Source: Volvariella volvacea V23 | Taxonomy: Eukaryota; Basidiomycota; Agaricomycetes; Agaricales; Pluteaceae | Assembly (NCBI GenBank): GCA_000349905.1 | Contig: KB722768.1 | Span: 275,772-339,771 of the forward strand | Reading direction: 5' to 3' | DNA: 64,000 nucleotides | Shown: one piece after another, positions 11,964-22,556 of the stretch | How positions within the stretch are numbered: the stretch's first letter is position 1 | Layout of the letters: every line of letters begins with the position of its first letter | Notes under the pieces: model-generated | Databases searched by the model: none | Told to the model about the DNA's origin: nothing | Seen by the model: only the letters and a program-made list of their open reading frames with translations | Position numbers and translations under genes: made by a program

Positions 11964-13267
11964 ATGCAGGATACTCTACTCGAGCTCAGTAAATACGAGG
12001 CCGTGCCAATGGAGATCTTCGTTAGGAATGCTTGCTCGGGTAAGTCGTCTAATCGTGTCGATTGAGGACTTTGTGCAACATATGTGCATTTGCAGTATCG
12101 TTCTTCACTTGTCTGGTCTGGGACTATGCCACCTCCTTCAGCCTAGAGCTACAGCTTATCTGGCGGTATGTTTGCACGGTTTGTGCCATAACCAAAGCCT
12201 TGATCGAAGCGGACGGATTATCCCTCTAGGCGACCGATTACTTTTGCCAAGGCTGTATATGTGTACTGCAGGTATGCTGCGTTATTTCACCAGCTGTAAG
12301 TAACCTTGCCAGCAGTTTTCAAGTTCGAGTGGGTACTGTGCTCATACTCCCCGTTGTGGGTGTACAGAATAAACCAGGTGCTGGTTTTGGTACTTTTATC
12401 AAAGTATCCCATACCTCCCGGTGTTTGTCAGAGGTGGTTTGCCTATCAATTTGTCGGTGGTGAATCTTTTGTATGGCTACTAGAGTGCATACTCGTGCTG
12501 CGAGGTGCGGGTTTCCCTGTGTTTTAGTACTTCATCTCTTCTGGTGCTGAGCACCTCCGCAGTATATGCGCTTTATTTCAAGAGCCGCACTATTCGTTGG
12601 GTGCTTGGGATACTTTTCGCTATGCAGTCTCTCATAACTCTTATCGGCATTCCAATCATACTTCGTGAAACTCAATACGACGGATTCTGCGCTACGGCAT
12701 TAATCCCAACAGGCGTTGTATACTTTTGGTATGATCATACAAGGCACCCTATCTGCCAGTGCTTACGGTATAAACAGTGCCAGCGAGTTCCTACTGCACA
12801 GCACAGTATGGACTCTAACCTTGAGAAGACACCGTACAGCGTTACGGGACGGCTGGGCAAGTGCACCCGTTTTCTGGATCGTTTCTCGTGATAACGGGTG
12901 GTGCTGTCTGGTTATAATGGGTTCGGGCTCATTACCTCTCCATTCTGCGCTTACACTCAAGTTATCCTTGACAGTTGTCTTTCTTGTTATCCTTCCGTAC
13001 TCCTTCATTGTTCGCGGTGTCGCCCATATCATATTTTCGTAAGTCGCTAATCTTTATGTATTCCGATTGAAGCAGCGCGGGTGTTGTTCTCAACTTCTGT
13101 CTTCTTTAGACTGCCGGCTACATTTGTGTCGATAACGGTATGATCACATTGCTTCGCACTCTGAGTTACTAAGATTGCAGTAGACTTGTCGGCTGATACT
13201 AAATATACAAAGTGTGGCGACTGGCAGTAATGCAACTATCACTGCGTTAGACTCTTTGCACGAATAA
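11964..13267 (+). CDS. DUF6533-type seven-helix membrane protein, array copy 1
   Basis: Function unknown; family of agaricomycete multi-spanning proteins sometimes compared to 7-TM receptors (inference). Nine exons: 11964-12039, 12096-12165, 12230-12295, 12368-12504, 12563-12728, 12778-12920, 12975-13038, 13110-13137, 13184-13267; 277 aa. The N-terminal motif WDYATSFSLELQLIWRR is the DUF6533 signature (Asp-Tyr, then Glu-x-x-x-Ile-Trp). About seven hydrophobic segments follow, e.g. VWLLECILVLRVYALYF, LGILFAMQSLITLIGIPII and VVFLVILPYSFIVRG. Conserved in all four paralogues: YxxFC in the loop after the fourth helix region, RDNGW/RDGGW-like WxCLxV, and the C-terminal TCRLILNIQS. The start is supported by alignment with the other copies. 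No signal peptide is needed for this topology. Confidence 0.85.
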
Positions 13268-14344
13268 CAAGACCTTTTTCTATTTACAGTGCCCCTTCGG
13301 CCTAATTGAGATGAGGTTGTAATTAACTTTGTGATGATCAGATCGTGAGTCGGCACAGTTCAGTGGAACTGCCCAGAGGTTCTATTCCTTACCTTGGACT
13401 GGTTGGTCATGGGATCAAATCTAGAACAGTGATTAACATCGAACCATACGCAGAGATAATGTCGCATTCCACACAATTACGAGGCAAAATGTATAGACAT
13501 TTATTGATTGCTTTTACAGCGAAGTACCGATTGGTGAAACGGATCAGTTTTGCTGACCATTCAAGGACATTTAGAATTAGGATACTCTAATTCAATGGCA
13601 TACACACTAAGCTGCATGCCAAGGACTAGGGCACTTGGACGTATTTGAGCGACATTCACCCTGCTATATGACGAATTAAGTGGGTCATTTTATTCCACTG
13701 TTCTCGAGTCAACCCCTTAATGGTGGAAAAGCACATACACCCATGCAACAAGAAGTTATTGGGAGATTGAGTTTCTGGAACCTTGAATGCTTTATTGGTA
13801 CTACATAAACACGATTTATCGTCTCTTCTCCAAACTTATGGCGAGGTGGAGTTTGTATCTAGGGATGCCACTGCTACGCAGAGCTTTCAGCTTCTAGGGC
13901 CTCGGGATCAAACAACTCGGTCTGTCCTGGTTGGTATGCATTCAATTCACGTAAGCGCAGGCCCGAAAGTTATCTTTGTAGGCGCGGCTTGGCCATAGTT
14001 TCATGACTACTCATTACCAGTAGCTTTGATGTGCACACACAAACGTCTCTAGTGAGTGACAGTTTGAACAATTGTTTATTGACGGGGCAGTGTGCTTATA
14101 GTGTAGGCTGTATTAATACCTGCATGCCTGCATAGAGGAAGGGTATTGCTACATCCTAGGCCTATGGATGTGAAGTTGTGAACGAATCGGCTCCCTGGCA
14201 AACGTTTTGAGGTTACGTAGAAGTGCTCGGTGCAGCCTTGGAATCACCCGGTGGCACCAAACTACCTTTGTAATCGCGATTAACGCAGAGAGTCGAAGCA
14301 TATCTATAGGGGTTGGCTCGAAGCACCTTGTAGTTTTGCCCTGG

Positions 14345-14885
14345 TCACTTGCCCAGGACGTGGCATTGGCCTATCTCACGTGCCGTGAGTGCCAGCACCA
14401 GTAACAACTTGAACTCACTTTTACACATCGCATTCAGTGTACCTGCCTGGGGACGAAGGGGCTTTGAAATCCGATGCCTGTCATACCCTAGGTCTAATTA
14501 TAGGCTTAGGCACATTTGATTCTAGATGGCAGATTTTCACACTCGTACTCTGTCCTGGGGCACACGCGAAATAAAGCGCAGTAGGTTCACGGAAGGTTTA
14601 AGGTCACGACAACGCTGGCGTGGGCAGGCGGGCGCTGGTCCCCGCCAGGATGAAGAAAGCCTGAGAGTATACATAGTTGTGATTCAATGGTCCAAAGTCT
14701 GCGAGTCTATTGCCCACGATTACGACAACTTCGAGCATCACCAGCTCTCGGCGTATTGGCACAAAGGGAAAAGTAGCAAGGGATAGTTTTCGGGGACTTT
14801 TCTGCTTGAGCTAATCAGCTGGGGTCCAAGCACATGCGTGGTAGAGATAAAAGTGGCATTCCACTGCTGGAATCGGAACCGAAGT
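14345..14885 (+). repeat. Array-associated duplicated segment, copy 2
   Basis: Diverged direct copy of 10895-11500, with the same landmarks in the same order and many substitutions and small indels. It lies in front of the dead exon, as expected if a whole gene unit was duplicated and then decayed. Confidence 0.7.
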
Positions 14886-14934
14886 TAGTCCATTGCTGCT
14901 CAGCTGGGGAAGAAGATAAAGACCTCGGATTTCG

Positions 14935-15260
14935 CTACAGTAAGAACTGGGAAAGAGGTACCGTTATAGTTTGTGGGATCACAATTTCTGGAACCTGCTG
15001 AGAGCTTCTTTCTAAGCCGAATAGATCTCGTTCAGAGAGTCTATCACGTTCGCCCTTTTGTGGATTTGTCAACTGGACCCAGAAGTTGGTGAAACTGTTT
15101 CCATGTTTCAGGTGCGAGTGGGCTGCTTGTGCCAGCAGGATTGAATTGGGCATACGGGTGTGGGACTGCTGATGTGGAGTGTGAGTTTAGGAGGAGCGAC
15201 GGACGACAATTACAGTCAGGGACCTCGGCCTCTCAACATGTTACCTCTGTCCTCCTGACA
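14935..15260 (+). repeat. Promoter-proximal block, copy 2 of 3
   Basis: Resembles 11535-11850 throughout: GCTACAGTAAGAACTGGGAA, TTTGTGGGATCACAATTTCT, TCGTTCAGAGAGTCTATCAC and TTTGTCAACTGGACCC. It is followed by CTCAACATGTTACCTCTGTC, equivalent to CTTAACATGCTACCTCTGCC in front of gene 1. Confidence 0.7.
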
Positions 15261-15281
15261 CCAGCCCCTCAATATTGATTC

Positions 15282-15343
15282 CACCAGGATACCTACTCGA
15301 GCTCGACAAGGATGGAGTTGTGCTAATTGATATCTTTGGTGCC
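15282..15343 (+). pseudogene. Relic first exon of a lost DUF6533-type paralogue
   Basis: Reads CAGGATACCTACTCGAGCTC.. in alignment with exon 1 of array copy 1, CAGGATACTCTACTCGAGCT.., and continues to ..TTGATATCTTTGG where the intact genes have ..TGGA(T/G)ATCTTC. The initiator ATG is replaced by CAC and one base is missing at ACTCTACTC versus ACCTACTC, so it cannot encode the protein. No exon 2-9 equivalents follow; the next sequence is another upstream block. It marks a fifth, deleted array member. Confidence 0.7.
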
Positions 15344-15473
15344 ACCGGGTGATGCCGAGGAGCAAGAATTTGCAACAAACTGTCTTTGTATCACCCATGC
15401 GACTATCACAGAGAGTCCAAGTGTAGTGGAAGTACATTCCGTGGTTGGCCCTCGGTACCGAAGTTGAAATTCT

Positions 15474-15800
15474 CACTACAGTGGTAAGGGCTGGAAAAGA
15501 AGAGCTCGGGGTGTAGGGTTTGTGGGTTCGAGTCTGTTCCTTCGGAAGTCTACAGTCTTCCTATTACTCACTAAACATCTATAGATCCCGCTCAGGCAGG
15601 ACAGCTAATCACGTTTACCCTTTCGTGGTTTTGTCAATCAGACTCGGGAATTGGCTCCACAAAGTCTACACTTAGGTTCAAGAAAGGTCTAGTATAGGGG
15701 TAGTGGTCAGTGGCAAAGTCGTACTCAGGGCATCGAGGGCGTTTCATGGTCACTGTAAAAATGGTGGAGCTCCGGGCTCCAGATACACGCACGGTGGATA
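15474..15800 (+). repeat. Promoter-proximal block, copy 3 of 3
   Basis: Third, most diverged copy of the block at 11535-11850, now directly upstream of array copy 2. Shared pieces include CTCACTACAGTGGTAAGGGCTGGAAA, GGGTTTGTGGGTTCG, AGATCCCGCTCAGGCAGGAC, CACGTTTACCCTTTCGTG and TTTGTCAATCAGACTCGGGA. Confidence 0.6.
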
Positions 15801-15962
15801 TACGTAATGTAATGTCCTATCTTCGCTTGAACTCCTGAAGGATATTTAGAGCCAATAACCTTAACTCTCAACCCTCCATAATGCTTTCGTCTTTGTGACA
15901 CCCACCCAAGCCCACAGCTAATCCGACGATATTAGGCCTCCGAGTCTATTTGGACAACAAAA

Positions 15963-17281
15963 ATGCAAGATATTCTCAGTCAGGACAAGCTTGTACCAGT
16001 AGACATCTTTATTAGAAATGCCTGCTCCTGTAAGTCCTTCAACTACTTTGGTGCGTGGTGGGAAAATTCCATCTAAGATACTATATTATCTTTACAGTGT
16101 CACTTTTGACCTGTCTTGTCTGGGATTGTGTCACTTCCTTCAACGCAGAGCTACAATTTATCTGGCGGTATGGTTACATTTGACCTATGGCTCTGGCGAA
16201 GTTTAACGGGTTACACACTCAGGCGGCCGATTACCTTCATCAAAGCTATATATCTATACTGCCGATATACTACGTTATTTCACCAGTTGTGAGTGGCTCC
16301 GCCAGTGGTGTCCTGGGTGATGACATCTCCGCCACGAAACATAGGATAAACCAGGTGTGGGTTTTGATGCTTTTATCAAAATACCCTGTACCTGCACACA
16401 CTTGTCGGAGGTGGTTCACCTATCAGTTTGTTGGGGCTGAACCCCTCTTATGGCTGTTAGAATTCCTGCTCATGCTTCGAGGTGCGATTGTTATTATTGT
16501 ATGCTAATCAAGTGGGGCGCCCACGAAAATCTGCCATTGGGTGTCCCTGTATATAGTATATGCACTTTATCAAAAGAGCTGTACCATCGGCTTCATGCTC
16601 CTGGTGCTCTGTGCTGTGCAATCCCTCGTCATCCTTGTTACTTTCCCACTCACACTTCATGGGGCCGAGTACGATGGATTCTGTGTCATAAAATTCATTC
16701 CGATAGGCGCTATATATTTCTGGTATGTGTCATTCAATAGTTCCTATTGATTGATGCTCACGATGTGGGTGGAGTAGCATTGGCGAATTCTTACTACATG
16801 CCACGCTGTGGGGCCTAACAGTAAGAAGGTACCGTACAGCATTACAGGATGGGTGGGCAAATATACCCGTACTCTGGATAGTCTCCCGTGACAGTGGATG
16901 GGCCTGTCTGGCTGTAACCGGTTCGGATTCCTTAACTCTTACCTCACCACCTGCATTCAACTTGTTCCAATTACCCTAACAGCTCTCTTATTCGTTATCG
17001 TTCCTTACTCTTTCTTCGTCCGTGGTGTCGCATATATCATTTTTGCGTGAGTAGTCACTCTTCTTCTTTGGGGTATTAGCACGGATGCTATGCTTATGGA
17101 TTTCCTCCTGCATTATAGACTACCGGCTACATTTTTGTCAATAACGGTATGTTCATATCGTTTTGCACTTTGAGTTACTACTAAAGCTGTGTAGGTTTGT
17201 CGGCTGATATTGAACATGCAAAGTATAACGGTTGGCGATAATGAGACCATCACTGTGGTGGACTCCTTGTGCGAGTGGTAA
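15963..17281 (+). CDS. DUF6533-type seven-helix membrane protein, array copy 2
   Basis: Exons 15963-16029, 16098-16167, 16223-16288, 16345-16481, 16557-16722, 16778-16920, 16983-17046, 17119-17146, 17195-17281; 275 aa, function unknown. Exons 2-8 have exactly the same lengths as in the other three copies (70, 66, 137, 166, 143, 64, 28 nt); only the first and last exons differ. N-terminus MQDILSQDKLVPVDIFIRNA is the shortest of the four. The Asp-Tyr of the signature is Asp-Cys here (WDCVTSFNAELQFIWRR). Helix segments such as LLWLLEFLLMLRVYALYQ and LVLCAVQSLVILVTFPL are intact, as is the C-terminal VCRLILNMQS. No stop or frameshift, so probably functional. Confidence 0.85.
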
Positions 17282-18965
17282 GGGTATTCTTGTTTGTGTT
17301 GCCTCTTTTCCCTGATCACACACCCTCGTGGATAGAGGATTAAAAGTAATATTGTGACGGACATAGAGACTGTTGATGACACGGATCTCATCGTTTTTGC
17401 GTTGTAGAATAGCACCTTTAATTGCTTGTGATTTAGGATTTCGTGATCGATGTTTTGTTGGATTATAGGTTTGTGGATCTAGGGGGTGCTTTTCAAGGAT
17501 AATGAGGATTGGAGCCGACCCCCAATACATGACCAACGGGATTACACTTAATCCCTATCCACCGTTATTTTTCTGTCTCAATACCGAGTGAATCGCTCAC
17601 TTTCACATCTGTTATAGACTATATACATCATCTCTTCAAGTTCATAGCGCTTGAAAAAATTTTATCCGCTCCGGGGTCAGTAACTTGTCCTACTTGCATC
17701 CACTACTCCTATTATTCCACCTGCGTATTTGCACCGACTGCTCAAGGTTTCCGTGTCCTGGCAGCCCTTGCTATTCAAATACGTCATGTGGCGCCACTGC
17801 GTTGGAGTAGGGGAGCTCCAAATCATGACCACGCAAGGGTCTGGATGACCTGGTCTTGGTTTACTCCGGACTCCTTGTGTCGTGCGCGATGCGATAAATG
17901 TGACCCGGCGGGGGCGGTACGGCGTGCGAAGTGCTCAAAAACTGAGGGCGCGATGCAGCGGGTGAGGTAGTGGTCAGATATTGTTATTTTGTATTACATA
18001 ATACATGATCGACCTCGATCTGCCTCATACTCATTGAGTAACACCTTGCCAGTGGCGTTCACGGGCCAGTACTCGGTGCTCAGTGCCCAGTAAGTCAGTC
18101 GCAGTGGCAATTTCAGTGGCAATCATGGATCTGCACAACACGTGGAGTGCTCAGATATAGAAGCGCATCCGATAACTTCCACGCTTTCAATGTTAATACC
18201 CCGGGCCTACGTATACCATACGTATATAGCCTAGTTCTCCTTTCCCAAGCCCAAGATGTCGTTTCGTATTCAAGGCCAGGTCTCATGGTGCTTTCGTGGA
18301 GCATTTGATTCAGCTTTTTCATTTCACAGTCGACGCATTCGAGTCTATCAAAGTTAATGATAAACGACCATCGCGCTGAGCAACGACGTGGCGCATGCTG
18401 CCAGAGTTGAAGACAACGCTAATGCTGGTAAGATTCGGGGCCGAACTCGTTGCAATCCCATCGTGCTCGGCTAGGCAGACCCTGCATTACAGCAAAGGCA
18501 TAAAGGTTAAAAAGCGTACGCTTGTGGAGTTCCCAATTTTGCAGTTGTTCTTGCGAGCCCCATGCGAGCCCCATAAGACTGTATTCATGGTCATCAGGTA
18601 GATACCCGAAAACACCATAGCTGCCATAACGTCGTGGTCGTTGGTTTCAAAAGCACATCTGCGGTGCCTATAGTTGGCGTTCCAAATTGCATTCAGGTTC
18701 GATTTACCTAAGAACCTGAGAGAGCCGGACCCACGCAGTAACCGCATGGACCACGCATTCCAAATGGGTATAATGATGTGTTGATGCGGAGTGGGGATGT
18801 CAGTGGCCCGAGCAGTATATATGTAAGATGACACTCAGACTTAAAGCTGCTTTCCCTTCATCCATGCTCCTTATTGTTCTTTCCATCCTCCCCAAAGTCC
18901 TACAACCGCCGACTGCGTGGTATTGGCGCCTACCGGTTTACGGTTATTGAGGCTCACTGGTTGTA
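17282..18965. other. Spacer between array copies 2 and 3
   Basis: No gene could be supported. A minus-strand open frame of 115 codons (18487-18834) shows no recognisable domain and no matching splice partner. The last ~120 bases are pyrimidine-rich (CTTTCCCTTCATCC..) as in front of the other copies and probably form the promoter/leader of copy 3. Confidence 0.4.
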
Positions 18966-20319
18966 ATGCAACTTGAAGACAACGTCTCTGGTAGTTTGAA
19001 GGATTTGGGTCGTGACGGGCTCGTGCCAATGGATATCTTCATAAGAAACGCGTGTTCCTGTGAGTGGCGTTAGGTGTTCTGTGGATATTAGGCTAAGGAC
19101 TCCGTTTACGGCACTGCGCTGATTTTACGTTTAGTGTCACTCTTTACCTGTCTCATTTGGGAATATATCACCTCCCTCAATGCGGAATTGCGCTACATCT
19201 GGCGGTATGACTGCACGGTCTTGTCATAACTCCTCAGAAGGCCTAATAGAAATTGCGTTATGGTCAAGGCGACCAGTAACCATCGTTAAGTGCATGTATA
19301 TGTATTCTAGATATTTTGCGCTATTTCACCAATTGTAAGTCTCATCGATTTGTGGCCCGATTTATTGATCATGATCATACCGATCGATGTATAAATGCAG
19401 AATTAATCAGTTCCTAATCCTGATGCATTTATCGGAGTATCCTATACCGAGTGAGGTTTGTCGGAGGTGGTTCACCTATCAGGTTGCTGGGGCACAATCC
19501 CTTCTATGGCTATTAGAATGTCTACTCATGCTGAGAGGTAATGCTCTTATGCTGGTGCAAGCTCTGACTCTGCTCTGATTCAAAAGTCCCATCTAGTATA
19601 TGCACTTTACTGCAAGAGCTGCGTGATAGGCATTATGCTAGTGGCGCTCTTCACGTTCCAATTTCTTGTTGTCCTTATCACACTTCCGATCACGCTTAAC
19701 GGTTGTCGATATGACCAATTCTGCGCTTCGACATCCATTTCCACAGGCGCAATATATTTCTGGTATGCGTGAGCACCACTTGGAAGTCCTATGCATGTGC
19801 TCATGGTGGACTAGCATTAGCGAGTTAATATTGCAGAGCACATTGTGGACTCTAACCGTCATGAGGCATCGCGTAGCGCAACGAGATGGATGGGCAAATG
19901 CACCTGTACTCTGGAGGGTTTGCTACGATGGTGGATGGGCTTGTCTGGCTGTAACGGGTCTGAGTCCATCGCCTCCCCTCACTCGCATTCTCACTGAAAC
20001 TCGACTCTCCCTTGACAGGAATCTTTTTCTTCATTCTTCCTTACTCTTTCCTTGTCCGTGGTGCCGGACATATCATTTTTTCGTGAGCCCCTATTCTTGT
20101 TCCAGAATGGTACGGGTGCAGTGCTCAAAATTTTCCCTCGGCTTCTAGACTACCGGTTACTTTTTTGTCGATAACGGTGTGTGCATTCCGCATAACCTGG
20201 GTTGTGGTTCCAATGGTACTCATGGGTACTGCGACTTACAGAGTTGCCGACTGATATTGAACATGCAGAGTATGGTGGTCGGTGAGAGTGGAGCGGTCAC
20301 TGTGTTAGACTCACATTAA
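18966..20319 (+). CDS. DUF6533-type seven-helix membrane protein, array copy 3
   Basis: Exons 18966-19059, 19135-19204, 19269-19334, 19401-19537, 19597-19762, 19815-19957, 20019-20082, 20149-20176, 20242-20319; 281 aa. The longer first exon gives MQLEDNVSGSLKDLGRDGLV before the shared PMDIFIRNACS. Signature WEYITSLNAELRYIWRR has Glu-Tyr instead of Asp-Tyr, shared with copy 4, which suggests copies 3 and 4 are the closer pair. The tail SCRLILNMQSMVVGESG matches copy 4 (NMQSMVV / GMQSMVV). Donors are GTGAGT/GTATGT-like; the exon 8 donor GTGTGT is weaker. Function unknown. Confidence 0.85.
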
Positions 20320-21193
20320 GAGTGAGCAGTTTCTTAGCATTGTGAAGTTCTAGCTGTCCCTTCGTGGAGGATACTAACTTGGTGGCTACGCCAGAAAAAT
20401 CTCTTTCGATCAGGAGCACCAATGCAAGATAAGTTATAAGTGGAGTGTGCAAGTTGCAAACCGTATCCTTGTATTTATGCGCTAATCCCAATGAGGAGAT
20501 ATTTTGAAACGGTACCGACTGAATTACCTCCAAATTTGGATAAGCGATGACCCCGGGAGCGTTACCTCTCCCAGGATTGCTGCGACCAATAATGCCTTTC
20601 GTGAGAGGCAGAAGCAGAGTAAAAGGAGTACAAGCAGTGACAGCGAGCCGTGAAGCTTTCTCTTCTCGTTGTTATCATTGAGTCCAATCTGACATCAAGC
20701 GTTGACATCAAGCGTAATCCATTGAATAGAAACGGATTGAACGCACGACATGCCATTGGCACTCCTTGTTCGGAGCCGGGATGCGATGAAGCAGTCAGAG
20801 CAAACCCTGCGTTTGGACCTAATGGTTTCATGAAAGGCCATAGGTCTGTAGGCTCGCCAAACTTTATTTATTAAGTCCCATCCATTATGTCCTCCCGACG
20901 TTTGTCACAGAATCGTCAAGCATCTGCAGCCGTTTTCCTTCAGGTTCAGATAAGCTATCAAATTTTGAATGAGAATCCACAGGGACTAGACGGAGCATCG
21001 CGTGAAACTTGCAAACCCCAAAGGGATATATGACAAAGGACTCGTGGGTACGAAGGGACGACATTTAGAGTGGTGAAGAATTAAGCCTTACCCTCAACCC
21101 TTATGCTTTTTGTTGCTCTTCCGACACATACCCAAATTTCATCGACTATAGACGCGTTTACGGTATTAGCACCTCCACGACGGGCGAAGGCCA
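20320..21193. other. Spacer between array copies 3 and 4
   Basis: 874 bases without a supportable gene; a short open frame on each strand around 20562-20874 has no recognisable features. The pyrimidine-rich stretch before 21194 (CCTTACCCTCAACCCTTATG..) is probably the leader of copy 4. Confidence 0.4.
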
Positions 21194-22556
21194 ATGACGC
21201 AAGATACTCTGGTTGACCTTGGGAAGGACTTGGATGTGTTGGTACCATTGAACATCTTCATACGGAATGCTTGTTCCTGTGAGTTTTATCAACGAAGCAC
21301 GAATCTACGATTAAGCCACAAGGTCCTGCTCACATACTTCGATGACCTCGTAGTGTTGCTCTTTACTTGTATCGTCTGGGAGTATGTCATGTCCTTCGGC
21401 ACAGAACTCCAACTTATCTGGCGGTATGTTCGTCTCAACCTTGCCATGCCTGATGACGCTTAATAAAATTACGCCGTGTCCAAGGCGACCGATTACATTA
21501 GTCAAGGGCATATACGTGTATTCAAGGTACTTTGCATTATTTCATCAACTGTGAGTGCCTTGAATTCAGGACAAGCCACTTATCATGCTCACCACCATGA
21601 CGCGATTGATGCATGCACAGAATTAACCAAGTGCTGATCGTGGCACCTTTATCGAGGTATCCCATACCAGATATGGTCTGCCGGAGATGGTTCACCTATC
21701 AGATTACTGGGGCGCAATCGCTCCTGTGGCCATTAGAATGCCTACTTATGCTAAGAGGTGAGGCGCTGGTCTCAATTTATTCGTGTCTGCTCGGACGTTG
21801 TCAGCTAAAGCCTTATTCAGTGTATGCGCTTTATTGTAAGCAGCGCATCATAGGGCGAGCGCTAGTGGTGCTCTTCGCCGTACAACTCCTCATTGTGCTC
21901 GTCGCTCTTCCTACAACAATAAACACGGCTCACTTCGACGAATTTTGCGCTGCTGCATTTATTCCAACTAGTGCAGCATTATATTGGTATGTGCTCCTGT
22001 GCATAACGTCCCGTCTAGTGGTTCTCACAACCTCACAATGCGCGGAATAGCGCTAGTGAATTTGTTTTTCAAAGCACGCTGTGGCTTCTAACCATTATGA
22101 GACACCGTATAGCACAGAGAGATGGTTGGGCAGACGCACCTGTGCTCTGGAGAGTTTCTCGCGATGGTGCATGGGTATGTCTGGCTGTAATCGGTTCGTG
22201 CCCACAACTACCCCTTACAGGCGGCATGCTCATTCATGTTACCCCAATAGCGATGCTCCTCTTTATTCTCCCTTACTCTTATTTCTCTCGTGGTGCCGCA
22301 CAAGTGATATTTTCGTAAGTAGTTAACCCTTTCCAGAGGTAGAAAATGCTTGAGTTTTCTTTCCCTTTAGACTCCCAACGACATCCTTGTCCATAACGGT
22401 ATGATTACACTACGTGATAGAACTCGGATTAGGCTCAACGAACGAGGAAATCTCAATTTTCAGACTTGTCGGCTGGTATTGGGCATGCAAAGTATGGTGG
22501 TGGAGGATAGCGAACCTCAGGCTGTCACTTCATTGGACTCCTTGTGCTCCTGGTGA
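21194..22556 (+). CDS. DUF6533-type seven-helix membrane protein, array copy 4
   Basis: Exons 21194-21278, 21354-21423, 21485-21550, 21621-21757, 21821-21986, 22051-22193, 22251-22314, 22371-22398, 22464-22556; 283 aa. Start MTQDTLVDLGKDLDVLVPLN aligns with the other copies. Signature WEYVMSFGTELQLIWRR. Helix segments LWPLECLLMLRVYALYC and VVLFAVQLLIVLVALP correspond to those in the other copies. In the seventh exon the conserved SF(L/I/F)VRG becomes SYFSRG. The C-terminal extension EDSEPQAVTSLDSLCSW ends like copy 2 (DSLCEW). It is the last member; no further exon was found downstream. Confidence 0.85.

Larger units (their letters stand above)
13268..15962. other. Spacer between array copies 1 and 2
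   Basis: This 2.7-kb spacer contains no intact gene. From about 14235 it is built of duplicated DNA: a copy of the upstream segment of gene 1 (14318-15281), a dead exon 1 (15282-15343), then a further promoter-proximal copy (15474-15800) leading into array copy 2. The part 13268-14230 is unassigned. Confidence 0.6.

Noticed and set aside
18487..18834. 115-codon minus-strand frame in the array spacer
   Set aside because: No domain, no splice partner and no similarity to the array proteins that I can see.
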